NCBI RefSeq assembly: GCF_040783535.2
Contig: NZ_JBFONW020000001.1
Coordinates: 62,001 to 126,000 of the forward strand
Reading direction: 5' to 3'
Source: Aestuariibius insulae
Lineage (GTDB): Bacteria > Pseudomonadota > Alphaproteobacteria > Rhodobacterales > Rhodobacteraceae
Length of the DNA: 64,000 bases
In this document: piece by piece, positions 33,648 through 42,132 of the stretch
Position numbering within the stretch: position 1 is the stretch's first letter
How the letters are laid out: every line of letters starts with the position of its first letter
The notes under the pieces: generated by a model
What the model was told of the DNA's origin: nothing
The model's database searches: none
What the model saw: the letters and a program-made list of their open reading frames with translations, nothing else
Position numbers and translations under genes: made by a program

Positions 33648-34635
33648 AGATCACCTCGAGACTTTCGCGCAGGACCGCGTTCTTGCCGCGCATATCCGCA
33701 TCGGTTGCAGGCTCCAGAACAAAATCTGCGCCGGTTTGGCTCCCGTCAAAGAGCGCCAGAAGTCCGTCCTGATCGAGCGGCGTCGGCCGTACTGGCGGGG
33801 CCTCGGCGACGTTATCGCCCAGCTCTGCAAAGAGAGCGCCCCAATGCGATGCATCTGTGCCAACGATCTGATAGTTCGCCGATTTCTTCCGCAGATCGTC
33901 ATCCTGTGGAATGCTGGCCAGCACCGGAATGCCCGCCGCCTCGGCGAAGGCCTGCGCCTCCCCGGACGCGTCATCCTTGTTCACGACGAGGCCCGCGACC
34001 CCGACATTGCCGCCGAGCTTGCGGAAATACTCGACCGCCGAGCAGACATTGTTGGCCACGTAAAGGCTTTGGAGATCGTTCGATGCGACGAGGATAACTT
34101 TCTGCGCCATGTCCCGCGCGATTGGCAGGCCAAACCCACCGCAGACCACGTCGCCCAGAAAGTCGAGAAGAACGTAGTCGAAATCCCAGTCGTGGAAGCC
34201 CAGCTTCTCGAGCAGCTCGAACCCGTGGATGATACCCCGCCCGCCGCAGCCGCGACCGACTTCGGGGCCGCCAAGCTCCATCGCGAAAACACCGCCGCGC
34301 TTGAAACAGACATCACCAATGGCGACTTCTTCGCCCGCGAGCTTTTTCCTTGTTGAGGTTTCGATGATCGTCGGACAGGCCTTACCGCCGAAGAGAAGCG
34401 ACGTCGTATCCGATTTTGGATCGCATCCAATCAACAGGACGCGCTTGCCCTGCTCGGCCATCATGTGGCTGAGATTGGCAAGTGTGAAGGACTTGCCGAT
34501 CCCGCCCTTGCCGTAGATCGCGATGATCTGTGTTTTGGACTTCGGCTCTTCGGTTTGGATGTCGGCAAGGTCTTCGCCCGCCTCATCCCGCAGCCGCTGG
34601 TCGAACTCTTTGAGATTGGGGACATCGAGCGTCAT
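33634..34635 (-). CDS. bchX: Chlorophyllide a reductase iron protein BchX
   Basis: 333 residues, NifH-like ATP-dependent electron donor of COR. P-loop AIYGKGGIGKSFTLANLSHM around residue 42; cluster cysteines in VGRGCGGRGIIHGFELLE and FLGDVVCGGFGLPIARDM. It has the N-terminal extension usual for BchX relative to BchL. The ATG at 34635 overlaps the bchC stop by four bases; the longer frame upstream is bchC shadow. Confidence 0.95.
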   Translation of the reverse strand: MTLDVPNLKEFDQRLRDEAGEDLADIQTEEPKSKTQIIAIYGKGGIGKSFTLANLSHMMAEQGKRVLLIGCDPKSDTTSLLFGGKACPTIIETSTRKKLAGEEVAIGDVCFKRGGVFAMELGGPEVGRGCGGRGIIHGFELLEKLGFHDWDFDYVLLDFLGDVVCGGFGLPIARDMAQKVILVASNDLQSLYVANNVCSAVEYFRKLGGNVGVAGLVVNKDDASGEAQAFAEAAGIPVLASIPQDDDLRKKSANYQIVGTDASHWGALFAELGDNVAEAPPVRPTPLDQDGLLALFDGSQTGADFVLEPATDADMRGKNAVLRESLEVIYDDA

Positions 34636-35573
34636 GCGTGACCTTTCCAGTCGAGGATCATCTTGAGGCAGTCGGGATCGGAGAAAGCCTGCGCGTAGGC
34701 TTCCGGCGCGTGCGAAGCGTCGCGACGATGGGTGATCAGGCCGGCAAGAGAGAGATGACCGCTTTCGATCAAATCGCGCGTGACACTTAGGTCTTCCGGC
34801 GTCCATTCCGCCGAAACCCTGAGCCGCGCCTCTTTCATGAAGGCTGCCGGATAGGCGAAGGACAATGGATCGGAATAGAAGCCTGCGAGAACAACTTCAC
34901 CGCCTTTGGAAAGGCGACCGATGAGACGGTCGAGCTGTGATCCGGCGCCGGAGGCGTCGTAGATGGCTCTGTAGTCGGTCCGCTCATCTTTATCCGGGTG
35001 GCAGACCTCATAGCCCAGCACCCCTTCGTGGCGGGCGGGATCGATGTCCCATACAGTTGGAGGCGGGCCGCCGGCGGCAATCGTCAGACGTGCGAGAAGA
35101 CGGCCAAGGACGCCGTGGCCAACGATCAAATCCGGCAGTTCGTTTTCCGGTCCCGCCAACGCGTGTCGCGCCGTCGCGGCAAGCGCGAGCAACGCGCCTT
35201 CTGCGGACAAGGCAGGATCGATCCGGACAGCACGGCTGGCCGGTGTGACAAGCCGCGCAGCCGCACCACCGAAAAGGCCGTGTGCATCTTCGTAACAGCT
35301 TGATCCTGGGACGAAGACATAATCGCCCGGCTTGAAACCCGTCAGGTGGCCCGCTTCAACGACTTCGCCTGCAGCCTCGTATCCGGGGACGAGCGGATAG
35401 CCCATGCCGGGAAAAGGCGGCATCTCGCCATTGTAAAAGAGTTTTTCGGTCCCTGTGGAGATGCCGGAATGATGAATATCGACAACCAGATCATTGGCAT
35501 CGGGAGAGGCGATAGCGACATGACCGACCGAGAGCGCCTGCGGTCCGCTGAGTATGACGGCCTCTGTATGCAT
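34632..35573 (-). CDS. bchC: 3-hydroxyethyl bacteriochlorophyllide a dehydrogenase BchC
   Basis: 313 residues, medium-chain dehydrogenase-like. Blocks: HHSGISTGTEKLFYNGEMPP, PGMGYPLVPGYEAAGEVVEA, and a nucleotide-binding region with IVGHGVLGRLLARLTIAAGG. It oxidises the C3 hydroxyethyl group late in bacteriochlorophyll a synthesis. First gene of the bchCXYZ-puf run, with tandem PpsR-type sites in the 117 bases before its start. Confidence 0.94.
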   Translation of the reverse strand: MHTEAVILSGPQALSVGHVAIASPDANDLVVDIHHSGISTGTEKLFYNGEMPPFPGMGYPLVPGYEAAGEVVEAGHLTGFKPGDYVFVPGSSCYEDAHGLFGGAAARLVTPASRAVRIDPALSAEGALLALAATARHALAGPENELPDLIVGHGVLGRLLARLTIAAGGPPPTVWDIDPARHEGVLGYEVCHPDKDERTDYRAIYDASGAGSQLDRLIGRLSKGGEVVLAGFYSDPLSFAYPAAFMKEARLRVSAEWTPEDLSVTRDLIESGHLSLAGLITHRRDASHAPEAYAQAFSDPDCLKMILDWKGHA

Positions 35574-35664
35574 GTGGCCTCCCGGTTGTGCTGGTTCGGG
35601 GAAGTTCCGTGAATCACACGGGATAGAACCAGTTCTGCTGTCAGGATAACGAGACGTTGATCTC

Positions 35665-35682
35665 TGTCAATCTAGATGGACA
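35665..35682. promoter_or_regulatory. PpsR/CrtJ site, bchC promoter, proximal
   Basis: TGT-N12-ACA (TGTCAATCTAGATGGACA). It matches the PpsR/CrtJ consensus used at bch and crt promoters in Rhodobacter for aerobic repression. A second site begins seven bases later, giving the tandem arrangement known for the bchC promoter. Confidence 0.8.
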
Positions 35683-35688
35683 AAAAAG

Positions 35689-35706
35689 TGTCAACTTAGC
35701 TTTACA
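35689..35706. promoter_or_regulatory. PpsR/CrtJ site, bchC promoter, distal
   Basis: TGT-N12-ACA (TGTCAACTTAGCTTTACA), six bases from the first copy and overlapping the 3' end of crtF. The spacing permits cooperative binding. Confidence 0.75.
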
Positions 35707-36818
35707 GCCGTAAGACAGCTCGTGACAAATCGGCGAGCTGTTTTAGGGATCCGAATATCGGTGAAACCGGCAGCTCGGCATAGATCGGAAATCTCGGCCG
35801 CAGAGCGTGTTCGGCCTGTTCGCATGGCAAGCGTATAGATGGCAAAGTAAGCATCCCCGGGCCGTTCCGGCCTGTCACCGCCAGACATCGGTTCCGAGAT
35901 AATGAGGCGTCCACCGTCAGGGAGAGCTTCGTACACTTTGGTCAGTAGATCGGAGACGATGTGATCCGGATGGTCGTAAAGAACGCGGATCAGACTGATA
36001 GCATCAGCTCCTTCCGGTAGTGGATCTTCCCGAAACGAACCGGCATGTATGTCAACGACCCCAGACAGCTCGAGCGGCACATCCGACACGACACCGGGCA
36101 GATCAAAGAGCTTCAGCTCCATGTCAGGATACCGCCTGGCGACCTCTGACAGAAAGGCGCCACGTCCCCCGCCGACATCCATGAGACAGCGAACATCCGA
36201 GAGAGTGACAGCTCTCAAGGTATCTTCTGCAACAAGCGCCTGACTTCCGCTCATCAAAGCGGAATACCGGTCGGCGGTCTCTTTCGGCAGATCCGCGTTC
36301 TGGCCAAATACATAGGGCCAAAGCTCGGCAAGCTCGGTTTCGCTCTCTCCTTTGAAGAAGGCAACCGGATCGCGAAGATCCCGATAAAGGATGTCGTGGT
36401 GAAGGATCATCTCGGAAAGACCCGGCACACCCGCCAGCGCAGCTCCTTTTCGGGAAAGGCTGTATGATTTGCGCTTTCTTTTGACGAGGCCAAGCGCCGC
36501 GGCGGCCTGCAAAAGGATCGCAAGACGATCATGCGAGACCTTTGTTTGGAGTGCGAGACTGTCGAGAGATTTTGGTCCGTCCAAAAGCAACGTGTGCAGA
36601 TCCAAGGCGACGAAGGCCTGTAGGATTTGACTATGGCAAAACCCGGAGACCAGGTCGAATAGCGCCTCTCCGTCCTTTCGGGCCAATCGCCGCGTTAAGG
36701 GAAACCGCGCGGCCCACCTTTGGAACCCGGGGTTTGCGATGAGACGGGCGAATGTAGTTGATGGGTTAGGTCTTTTCAGGGACAGCCCCAAGCGCCGCCC
36801 TGCTGGCGTCGAAACCAC
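35691..36818 (-). CDS. crtF: Hydroxyneurosporene O-methyltransferase CrtF
   Basis: About 375 residues. N-terminal dimerisation region with FQRWAARFPLTRRLARKDGE, then a winged-helix-like part (SLALQTKVSHDRLAILLQAA) and the SAM-binding domain with CLMDVGGGRGAFLSEVARRY. It methylates the C1 hydroxyl of carotenoids in the spheroidene/spheroidenone pathway. The GTG at 36818 lies immediately after the crtE stop; an ATG at 36851 inside crtE is the alternative. Confidence 0.93.
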   Translation of the reverse strand: MVSTPAGRRLGLSLKRPNPSTTFARLIANPGFQRWAARFPLTRRLARKDGEALFDLVSGFCHSQILQAFVALDLHTLLLDGPKSLDSLALQTKVSHDRLAILLQAAAALGLVKRKRKSYSLSRKGAALAGVPGLSEMILHHDILYRDLRDPVAFFKGESETELAELWPYVFGQNADLPKETADRYSALMSGSQALVAEDTLRAVTLSDVRCLMDVGGGRGAFLSEVARRYPDMELKLFDLPGVVSDVPLELSGVVDIHAGSFREDPLPEGADAISLIRVLYDHPDHIVSDLLTKVYEALPDGGRLIISEPMSGGDRPERPGDAYFAIYTLAMRTGRTRSAAEISDLCRAAGFTDIRIPKTARRFVTSCLTAVKLS

Positions 36819-36819
36819 G

Positions 36820-37698
36820 CTACTCCCCGGGGACAGTACGGCGCGTGGCAAAGACCGGAGTCAGCCGTTCGGCTTGCGCGCGAACCATCGTCGCCAGCGC
36901 AGCCTCGCCCGGGCAAGACGGGATAGAGGCGATGGCACCGCCAAGGATATTTCTAAGATGCGTCACCGCTCCTTCGATCCCGAAGGATGCGACTGCGTTG
37001 GGACGTCCATGAAGATCATCCTGACCTGCGGGCTTTCCAAGCTCTGCCTGATCGCAAAGGGCATCTCTAAGATCGTCCGCGACCTGAAATGCCTCTCCGA
37101 TCCGCGAGCCAAGCTCTTCCCACGGTTCGGGGTCCTGACCTGCAGCCGCGGCGCCCATCTGGGTCGCCGCTATGAAAAGGGCGCCGGTCTTGGCTACATG
37201 ATAGGCGCGCAGGTCAATCTGATCCTCACTCTCCCACCCTTGTCCCGCACAGATGCCGTGCGGCATTCCCGTACGCTCTGACAGGATGGAGATGAGACGC
37301 AATGCCCGCGAAGCTTCGATCTGTCCGGCGATAGCGAGGGTCTGAAATGCCTGAATGATAAGGCTATCGCCTGTTAGAACCGCGAGTGGTTCGCCATAAG
37401 CCTTATGAAGGGAAGGCTTTCCCCGGCGCATGTCGGCATCATCAAAGCAAGGTAGATCATCGTGGACCAAGCTGGCGCAATGGATGAGCTCCAACGCGAC
37501 GGCAGCTGCATCGGTGAGTTCGGGAGCGTCGTCTCCACAAGCTGCGGCGACACTCATCAATATGGTTGGCCGGATGCGCGCGCCGCCGGGAGACACCGAA
37601 TAATCAAGGCAGGATGCCAACTTGCCGGGCGCCGGTTCCGCCTGCCCCCGCCTGATGACCTGGGTCAGTGCATTGTCGATCCTTTGAGAGAAGCTCAT
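36820..37698 (-). CDS. crtE: Geranylgeranyl diphosphate synthase CrtE
   Basis: 292 residues, class-1 polyprenyl synthase. First aspartate-rich motif in LIHCASLVHDDLPCFDDADM and second in EAFQVADDLRDALCDQ. It makes GGPP for carotenoids and for the bacteriochlorophyll tail. AGGAG lies at the right distance for the ATG at 37698, whereas the ATG at 37704 is too close. Divergent from crtD with one PpsR-type site between. Confidence 0.95.
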   Translation of the reverse strand: MSFSQRIDNALTQVIRRGQAEPAPGKLASCLDYSVSPGGARIRPTILMSVAAACGDDAPELTDAAAVALELIHCASLVHDDLPCFDDADMRRGKPSLHKAYGEPLAVLTGDSLIIQAFQTLAIAGQIEASRALRLISILSERTGMPHGICAGQGWESEDQIDLRAYHVAKTGALFIAATQMGAAAAGQDPEPWEELGSRIGEAFQVADDLRDALCDQAELGKPAGQDDLHGRPNAVASFGIEGAVTHLRNILGGAIASIPSCPGEAALATMVRAQAERLTPVFATRRTVPGE

Positions 37699-37736
37699 GA
37701 CCATCTCCTGAACGACGACGGAATTGACGCCTAATG

Positions 37737-37754
37737 TGTCAACTAGACTGGACA
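37737..37754. promoter_or_regulatory. PpsR/CrtJ site between crtE and crtD
   Basis: TGT-N12-ACA (TGTCAACTAGACTGGACA) in the middle of the 98-base divergent gap, so it could repress both the crtE-crtF and crtD-crtC units. On the minus strand it contains a TTGACA -35-like hexamer. Confidence 0.75.
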
Positions 37755-37796
37755 CATTGCCGATACGAGTCAACACTGTCCGGCAGTGAGGATCTC

Positions 37797-39362
37797 ATGG
37801 CTGCACAGCACCCTCGGACAATTGTGATCGGAGCCGGCATAGGCGGGTTGGCGACTGCGCTTCGGCTGTCTCATGCGGGACATGCGGTTCAGGTTTTCGA
37901 GCGTCACGCGGCGCCAGGAGGGAAGATCCGGACGGTGCCGTCAGTCGCGGGACCCGTTGATGCAGGGCCCACTGTCGTTACGCTAAAGCGGATTTTCGAG
38001 CAGCTTTTCGACGATGTTGGCGAGCGGCTATCTGATCATCTGACGCTCCGTGCCGCGCCGGTCATAGCCCGCCACTTTTGGAAGAACGGGACCACTTTCG
38101 ATCTGTGCGCCGATCCGGAGGCAACGATGGCAGAGGTCGAACGCGCCTTCGGAGCGGATGCGGCTGGCGACTACGACCGCTTCAGACGTCGCGCTTCAGC
38201 GCTGTTTCAGGCGTTCGAGCCATCGATGATTGAAACGGCGGCGCCGTCGCTTACTACTTTGATCTTGCAGACGCTCGGGCGCCCATCGGTTCTTCGCCAG
38301 ATGACGCCGTTCTCGTCGCTCGAGACCAGTTTGCAGCAACAGTTCCGCGAGCCGAAGCTGGCCCAGCTCTTTGGGAGATATGCAACTTACGTGGGCGGTC
38401 TGCCGAGCCGGGTTCCCGCCATTCTTTCGTTAATCTCGGACGCGGAGGCGCAGGGCGTCTGGAGCATCGATGGCGGGATCCACCAGCTTCCCCTTGCATT
38501 GGAGAAACTGGCCGAGGACCGAGGGGCGACGTTTCACTACAACGCCGATGTGACGGCTATTCTGGCCGAAGACGGGCATGTTGCAGGAATAATCTGTAAC
38601 GGGGATAGGGTTCTGGCCGACGCCGTCGTATTTAACGGTGATCCGCTTGCCTTGGCCGATGGGGCCTTGGGAGCAGAGGTAACCTCGCTCGTCTCCAAGC
38701 GGGCGAACGCTGCCCGCAGCCTATCGGCCCAGGTCATGGCATTCGCCTCGCGGCTCCCTGCTGATGGACCGAAGCTGAGCCATCACAATGTTTTCTTCGG
38801 AGATGATTCGAAGACGGAATTTGGGCCGCTCGAACGTGGAGGGCTTCCCGAAAAACCGACCCTCTATGTCTGCGCCCAGGACCGTGGCGGTGATGCTGCA
38901 CCTACCGATGCTGAACGGTTCGAGATCATCATGAACGCCCCTCCCATAACCGTGTGTGAAGGACAGCCGGAATGTCACCATATGATACTCAAAGAGCTCA
39001 AGGACTTCGGTCTGACATTTCTGGACGAGCCCAAGGCAGACAGCCTGACGACGCCGAAGATCTTCGACAGCCTGTTCCCTCACTCGGGCGGGTCGCTATA
39101 CGGGCGATCCCCACATGGGATGATGGCAGCGTTCAGGAGGCCGACAGCAAAAACAGCGTTGAAGGGGTTTTATCTGGCGGGCGGCGGAGTGCATCCGGGA
39201 GCGGGCATACCGATGGCGACGCTCTCAGGCCGGCATGCGGCCGAGGCGATTTTGAAAGACCGAATTTCGACCTCGATGTCCCGGCCGGCGGATACGCCTG
39301 GTGGTATGTCGACGGCGTCAGCGACGATGGAACGCGCGCCATCTCGATCATCGGCTTCATAG
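37797..39362 (+). CDS. crtD: Carotenoid dehydrogenase CrtD, with a suspect C-terminal extension
   Basis: FAD-dependent desaturase of the CrtI family that makes the C3,4 double bond. N-terminal dinucleotide fold TIVIGAGIGGLATALRLSHA, then PGGKIRT and VDAGPTVVTLKRIFEQLF; C-terminal FAD block GFYLAGGGVHPGAGIPMATL then GRHAAEAI. As written the frame runs 37 residues beyond GRHAAEAI through serine/proline-rich sequence lacking family character and overlapping crtC by about 110 bases. Dropping one T from the T4 run at 39250-39253 gives a TGA right after GRHAAEAI and a 485-residue protein, near the R. capsulatus length. Confidence 0.9.
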   Translation: MAAQHPRTIVIGAGIGGLATALRLSHAGHAVQVFERHAAPGGKIRTVPSVAGPVDAGPTVVTLKRIFEQLFDDVGERLSDHLTLRAAPVIARHFWKNGTTFDLCADPEATMAEVERAFGADAAGDYDRFRRRASALFQAFEPSMIETAAPSLTTLILQTLGRPSVLRQMTPFSSLETSLQQQFREPKLAQLFGRYATYVGGLPSRVPAILSLISDAEAQGVWSIDGGIHQLPLALEKLAEDRGATFHYNADVTAILAEDGHVAGIICNGDRVLADAVVFNGDPLALADGALGAEVTSLVSKRANAARSLSAQVMAFASRLPADGPKLSHHNVFFGDDSKTEFGPLERGGLPEKPTLYVCAQDRGGDAAPTDAERFEIIMNAPPITVCEGQPECHHMILKELKDFGLTFLDEPKADSLTTPKIFDSLFPHSGGSLYGRSPHGMMAAFRRPTAKTALKGFYLAGGGVHPGAGIPMATLSGRHAAEAILKDRISTSMSRPADTPGGMSTASATMERAPSRSSAS

Positions 39363-40204
39363 GGTCTGTCTTTTCTCCGTGGTACGCGTGGTCAGGACGA
39401 GGAAATCCAGCGAACCACTGCTGCATGAACGTTGCGACCTACGGCAAAGGCGGAAAATTCGCCATGACGGACCGTGGCGAGACGGCGCTGACACGGCATT
39501 CCGATACACTGGAGATTGGTCCGTCCTCGATGTCTTGGAACGGCGAGACGCTCATCATTGATATCGACGAGATCTCCTCTCTTCCTAAGATCGGGCGGCT
39601 TCGCGGACAGGTGCGGCTCACACCCACCGCATTGACCGGCGTTGAGCTTCCTTTGACGAAAGACGGCGCTCACGTCTGGCGGCCGTTTGCGCCGACCGCG
39701 CGGATTGATGTCGACCTTAACGATGATCAATGGCGTTGGAGTGGTCACGGCTATTTTGATGCCAATTTTGGCACCAGACCGCTTGAGGCGGATTTCAGCT
39801 ATTGGACTTGGGGCCGCTTTCCGAGCCGAGGTGGAAGCCTTTGCCTCTATGATTCGGAGCGTCGAGATGGCTCGGATCTGTCTGCGTCTTTTCGGTTTGG
39901 ATCCAATGGGTCGGTTGAGCAAGTCAAAGCGGGAGAGTTGGCCAAGATGAAACGGACGGGTTGGTACCTGAAGCGTCAATCTAGAGCGGACTTGGGTCAT
40001 ACGCCCGTTCAGATCAAGCCGATGCTAGACGCGCCGTTTTATTCCCGATCTGTCGTGGAGACCCAGATTGATGGGGAGCGCCTTCAAGGTGTGCACGAGG
40101 CGCTGGATCTTGATCGATACGCCTCCAGGTGGCTTAAGCCTATGCTTGCTGTCCGAGTGCCGCGAAAAAAAGTCTGGCGATCACGGATGCCTGATCTAAC
40201 TTGA
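39235..40204 (+). CDS. crtC: Carotenoid 1,2-hydratase CrtC (start frameshifted in this sequence)
   Basis: The body in the frame ending at 40204 is clearly CrtC: FDLDVPAGGYAWWYVDGV, FIGSVFSPWYAWSG, NHCCMNVATYGKGG, MTDRG and WRPFAPTARIDV. It hydrates neurosporene/spheroidene precursors. In that frame there is no ATG, GTG or TTG between 39122 and the conserved YAWWYVDG block; the next upstream ATG is at 38972, deep in crtD. If one T is removed at 39250-39253, an ATG at 39235 reads MRPRRFERPNFDLDVPAGGY, a normal N-terminus of a 322-residue protein overlapping the crtD end. Either a sequencing error or a real mutation. Confidence 0.85.
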
Positions 40205-40299
40205 TTGTCGCGATGGAACTGTTTGTGTCAGTTTTGCGTTACCTATGTTGATTGGGGATACGATTTCCTCATGAAGACAATAAACAAAGGAATACACTA

Positions 40300-40560
40300 A
40301 TGCGCATGCTTGCTATTGCCGCTCTTCTCTCCGCTCCTCTCATGGCGAACGCCGAAGCTCACGCGAACATGGAAGACATGGGCGCTGCCCTTTCCATGCT
40401 CGAGCAAAATGCTGCTGCTGCCCTGCAGGATTTCGACATTGATGTTGATCCCCGCGACCTGACCGTTGCTCAGCTCGCTCAGATCCACGGCATCATTTCA
40501 TCTTCCGACATCAGCGAAGGTGACAAAGGCGACCGTATCGAGGCGATCGTCGCTAACTAA
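40300..40560 (+). CDS. Small secreted protein downstream of crtC
   Basis: 86 residues. Signal peptide 1-18 (ending MANAEA), mature part acidic and helical: SMLEQNAAAALQDFDIDVD, then LTVAQLAQIHGIISSSDISE. The start has AAAGGA eight bases before it. It has its own gap upstream (95 bases) and a strong terminator, so it is probably a separate unit. No family is recognised; similar small exported helical proteins of unknown role occur in Rhodobacterales. It has no cysteine or haem motif, so a direct pigment-binding role is not evident. Confidence 0.65.
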   Translation: MRMLAIAALLSAPLMANAEAHANMEDMGAALSMLEQNAAAALQDFDIDVDPRDLTVAQLAQIHGIISSSDISEGDKGDRIEAIVAN

Positions 40561-40579
40561 ACCAGCTTTTGAATGCGAG

Positions 40580-40608
40580 AGGCCGCGGTTTTGAACCGCG
40601 GCCTTTTT
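40580..40608 (+). terminator. Terminator after the small secreted protein gene
   Basis: A perfect 11-pair stem (AGGCCGCGGTT / AACCGCGGCCT) with a three-base loop and five T residues, 19 bases after the stop. The stem may also serve the convergent tspO, which ends 10 bases further on. Confidence 0.92.
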
Positions 40609-40617
40609 CGTTTCCGG

Positions 40618-41079
40618 CTATGCCTCGCTACTTCGATTTCGCTGCCAAACACTCACATTTAAGGCGCCCGCAACAGTGACCCAAAGCAGGTAAGGAATAA
40701 AGGCAAGGCCAGCCCATAGATCCAATTGAAAATGGGACAGGGTTGCCCCCAAGACTGCCAGCCAAAGAAGCGCCAGGACATAGATCGCCTCTCTCAGCCG
40801 TTTCAGCCCAAAAAAGACGGGCGTCCAGAGCGCATTGAGCGCAATCTGGAGAGACCAGAAGGCCATAGCGTAGGCCGACCCATCCAGTGAAGCGACACGA
40901 GACGCGGCGAAGGCTATCAGAAGATAGATCGTCGTCCAGGCAACAGGAAAAACCCAATCCGGGGGTGTCCAGGCAGGTTTATCAAGGCTTTCGTACCACT
41001 CCCCCGGCGGAAAAAGAGCGCCTGTGGCTCCTGCTCCGAAACACGCAGCGAGGAAGATAAAAAAGACAAGAATATCCAT
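40618..41079 (-). CDS. tspO: TspO/MBR family tryptophan-rich sensory protein
   Basis: 153 residues with five membrane helices and the family block KPAWTPPDWVFPVAWTTIYL (about 34-53) and LNALWTPVFFGLKR. In Rhodobacter this outer-membrane protein (also CrtK) affects photosynthesis gene expression in response to oxygen, probably through tetrapyrrole intermediates. It lies downstream of crtB in the same direction, as in Rhodobacter clusters. Confidence 0.94.
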   Translation of the reverse strand: MDILVFFIFLAACFGAGATGALFPPGEWYESLDKPAWTPPDWVFPVAWTTIYLLIAFAASRVASLDGSAYAMAFWSLQIALNALWTPVFFGLKRLREAIYVLALLWLAVLGATLSHFQLDLWAGLAFIPYLLWVTVAGALNVSVWQRNRSSEA

Positions 41080-41115
41080 TATCGCTTTCGTCGAAGATGT
41101 CGGTGAATGTCAGGT

Positions 41116-42132
41116 CTAAGCACGCATTCCATCACGGGCCCTTAGCTCAGCAAAGACCGCGATCAGATCCCCGCTGCGCCCTTCGCCCCATGGTCCCGCA
41201 GGGCTGGAACGAGCGGCCGCATCCACGAGGAACGCTGTCTCTGCCAGGGGTTTTCCGTAAATGACGGCTGATCTTGGCATTGTGCAGGACGCAAGCGTCA
41301 TCAGTCCAGCTTGGGAGATCCAGCCCATTTTCTGAAGGCTCGTGGTCCGGGCCCGATAGCAGATCGAGTCAAAACCATTTCGCCGAATGCTTGAACCGAT
41401 CCCCGCATATATCAGCCGTGCCGCGAAAATGCCCGTCCGCGCGCTTCTCGGCAAGGCGGCGATACCGGTTTGCGATCGGAGATAGAGCCGATCGGCGGCC
41501 TTGAGTAGCTCGGCGACGATCGATTTTATCTCATCCGAGCACTGCGGGTCGTTGAGAAACTGTTCAGCCGAGAGACCTTCCTGATCCAGCATCTCAAGCG
41601 GAAGATAAAGACGGCCCGCACGCGCATCCTCTCCTACATCCCGCGCGATATTGGTCAGCTGCATCGCAGCCCCCAGATCACACGCGCGAGCCAATGCATG
41701 CCGGTCGCGGACGCCCATCAGGACACACATCATAACGCCCACGGCGCTAGCTACGCGCGCACTGTAGGCGTGAAGATCCGATAGCGTCTGGTATCGTCGC
41801 CCAATCGCATCCCATGCCAATCCCTCGAGCAGAGCTTCTGGCAAAGCGCGCGGCATATCGAACTGCTCAACAATCGCGGCGAACGCGCGGTCCTCTGGCG
41901 CGTTCCGCGGCGTGCCAGCATAGACCAAGGCCAACCGGTTTTCGAGATCAATGACCGCCCGCTCCTTTGATTGGCCTTCATCGACCTCGTCATCTGCAAG
42001 ACGGCAGAAGGCATAAAGAGCGAGCGCCGGATCCCGAACCGAGCCAGGCAAGAGTTTGGACGCTGAATGGAAGGAAAGAGAGCCAGTACGGATCGCATTC
42101 TTGCAGTGGATAAGATCGTCCGGCCGGATCAT
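41116..42132 (-). CDS. crtB: Phytoene synthase CrtB
   Basis: 338 residues, trans-isoprenyl synthase fold. First Asp-rich motif in ALYAFCRLADDEVDE, second in LTNIARDVGEDARAGRLYLP. It condenses two GGPP to phytoene. The start overlaps the crtI stop by four bases (ATGA), the classic crtIB coupling. Confidence 0.96.
   Translation of the reverse strand: MIRPDDLIHCKNAIRTGSLSFHSASKLLPGSVRDPALALYAFCRLADDEVDEGQSKERAVIDLENRLALVYAGTPRNAPEDRAFAAIVEQFDMPRALPEALLEGLAWDAIGRRYQTLSDLHAYSARVASAVGVMMCVLMGVRDRHALARACDLGAAMQLTNIARDVGEDARAGRLYLPLEMLDQEGLSAEQFLNDPQCSDEIKSIVAELLKAADRLYLRSQTGIAALPRSARTGIFAARLIYAGIGSSIRRNGFDSICYRARTTSLQKMGWISQAGLMTLASCTMPRSAVIYGKPLAETAFLVDAAARSSPAGPWGEGRSGDLIAVFAELRARDGMRA

Noticed and set aside
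36739..37281. 180-residue plus-strand frame
   Set aside because: Antisense of crtF and crtE, both of which are clear.
38972..39234. Upstream start of crtC at the ATG at 38972
   Set aside because: It would add about 88 residues of crtD-overlapping, Arg/Asp/Gly-rich sequence with no relation to CrtC; the one-base insertion explains the frame better.
40226..40243. TGT-N12-ACC upstream of the small secreted protein gene
   Set aside because: One conserved base of the PpsR pattern is missing and there is no second copy.
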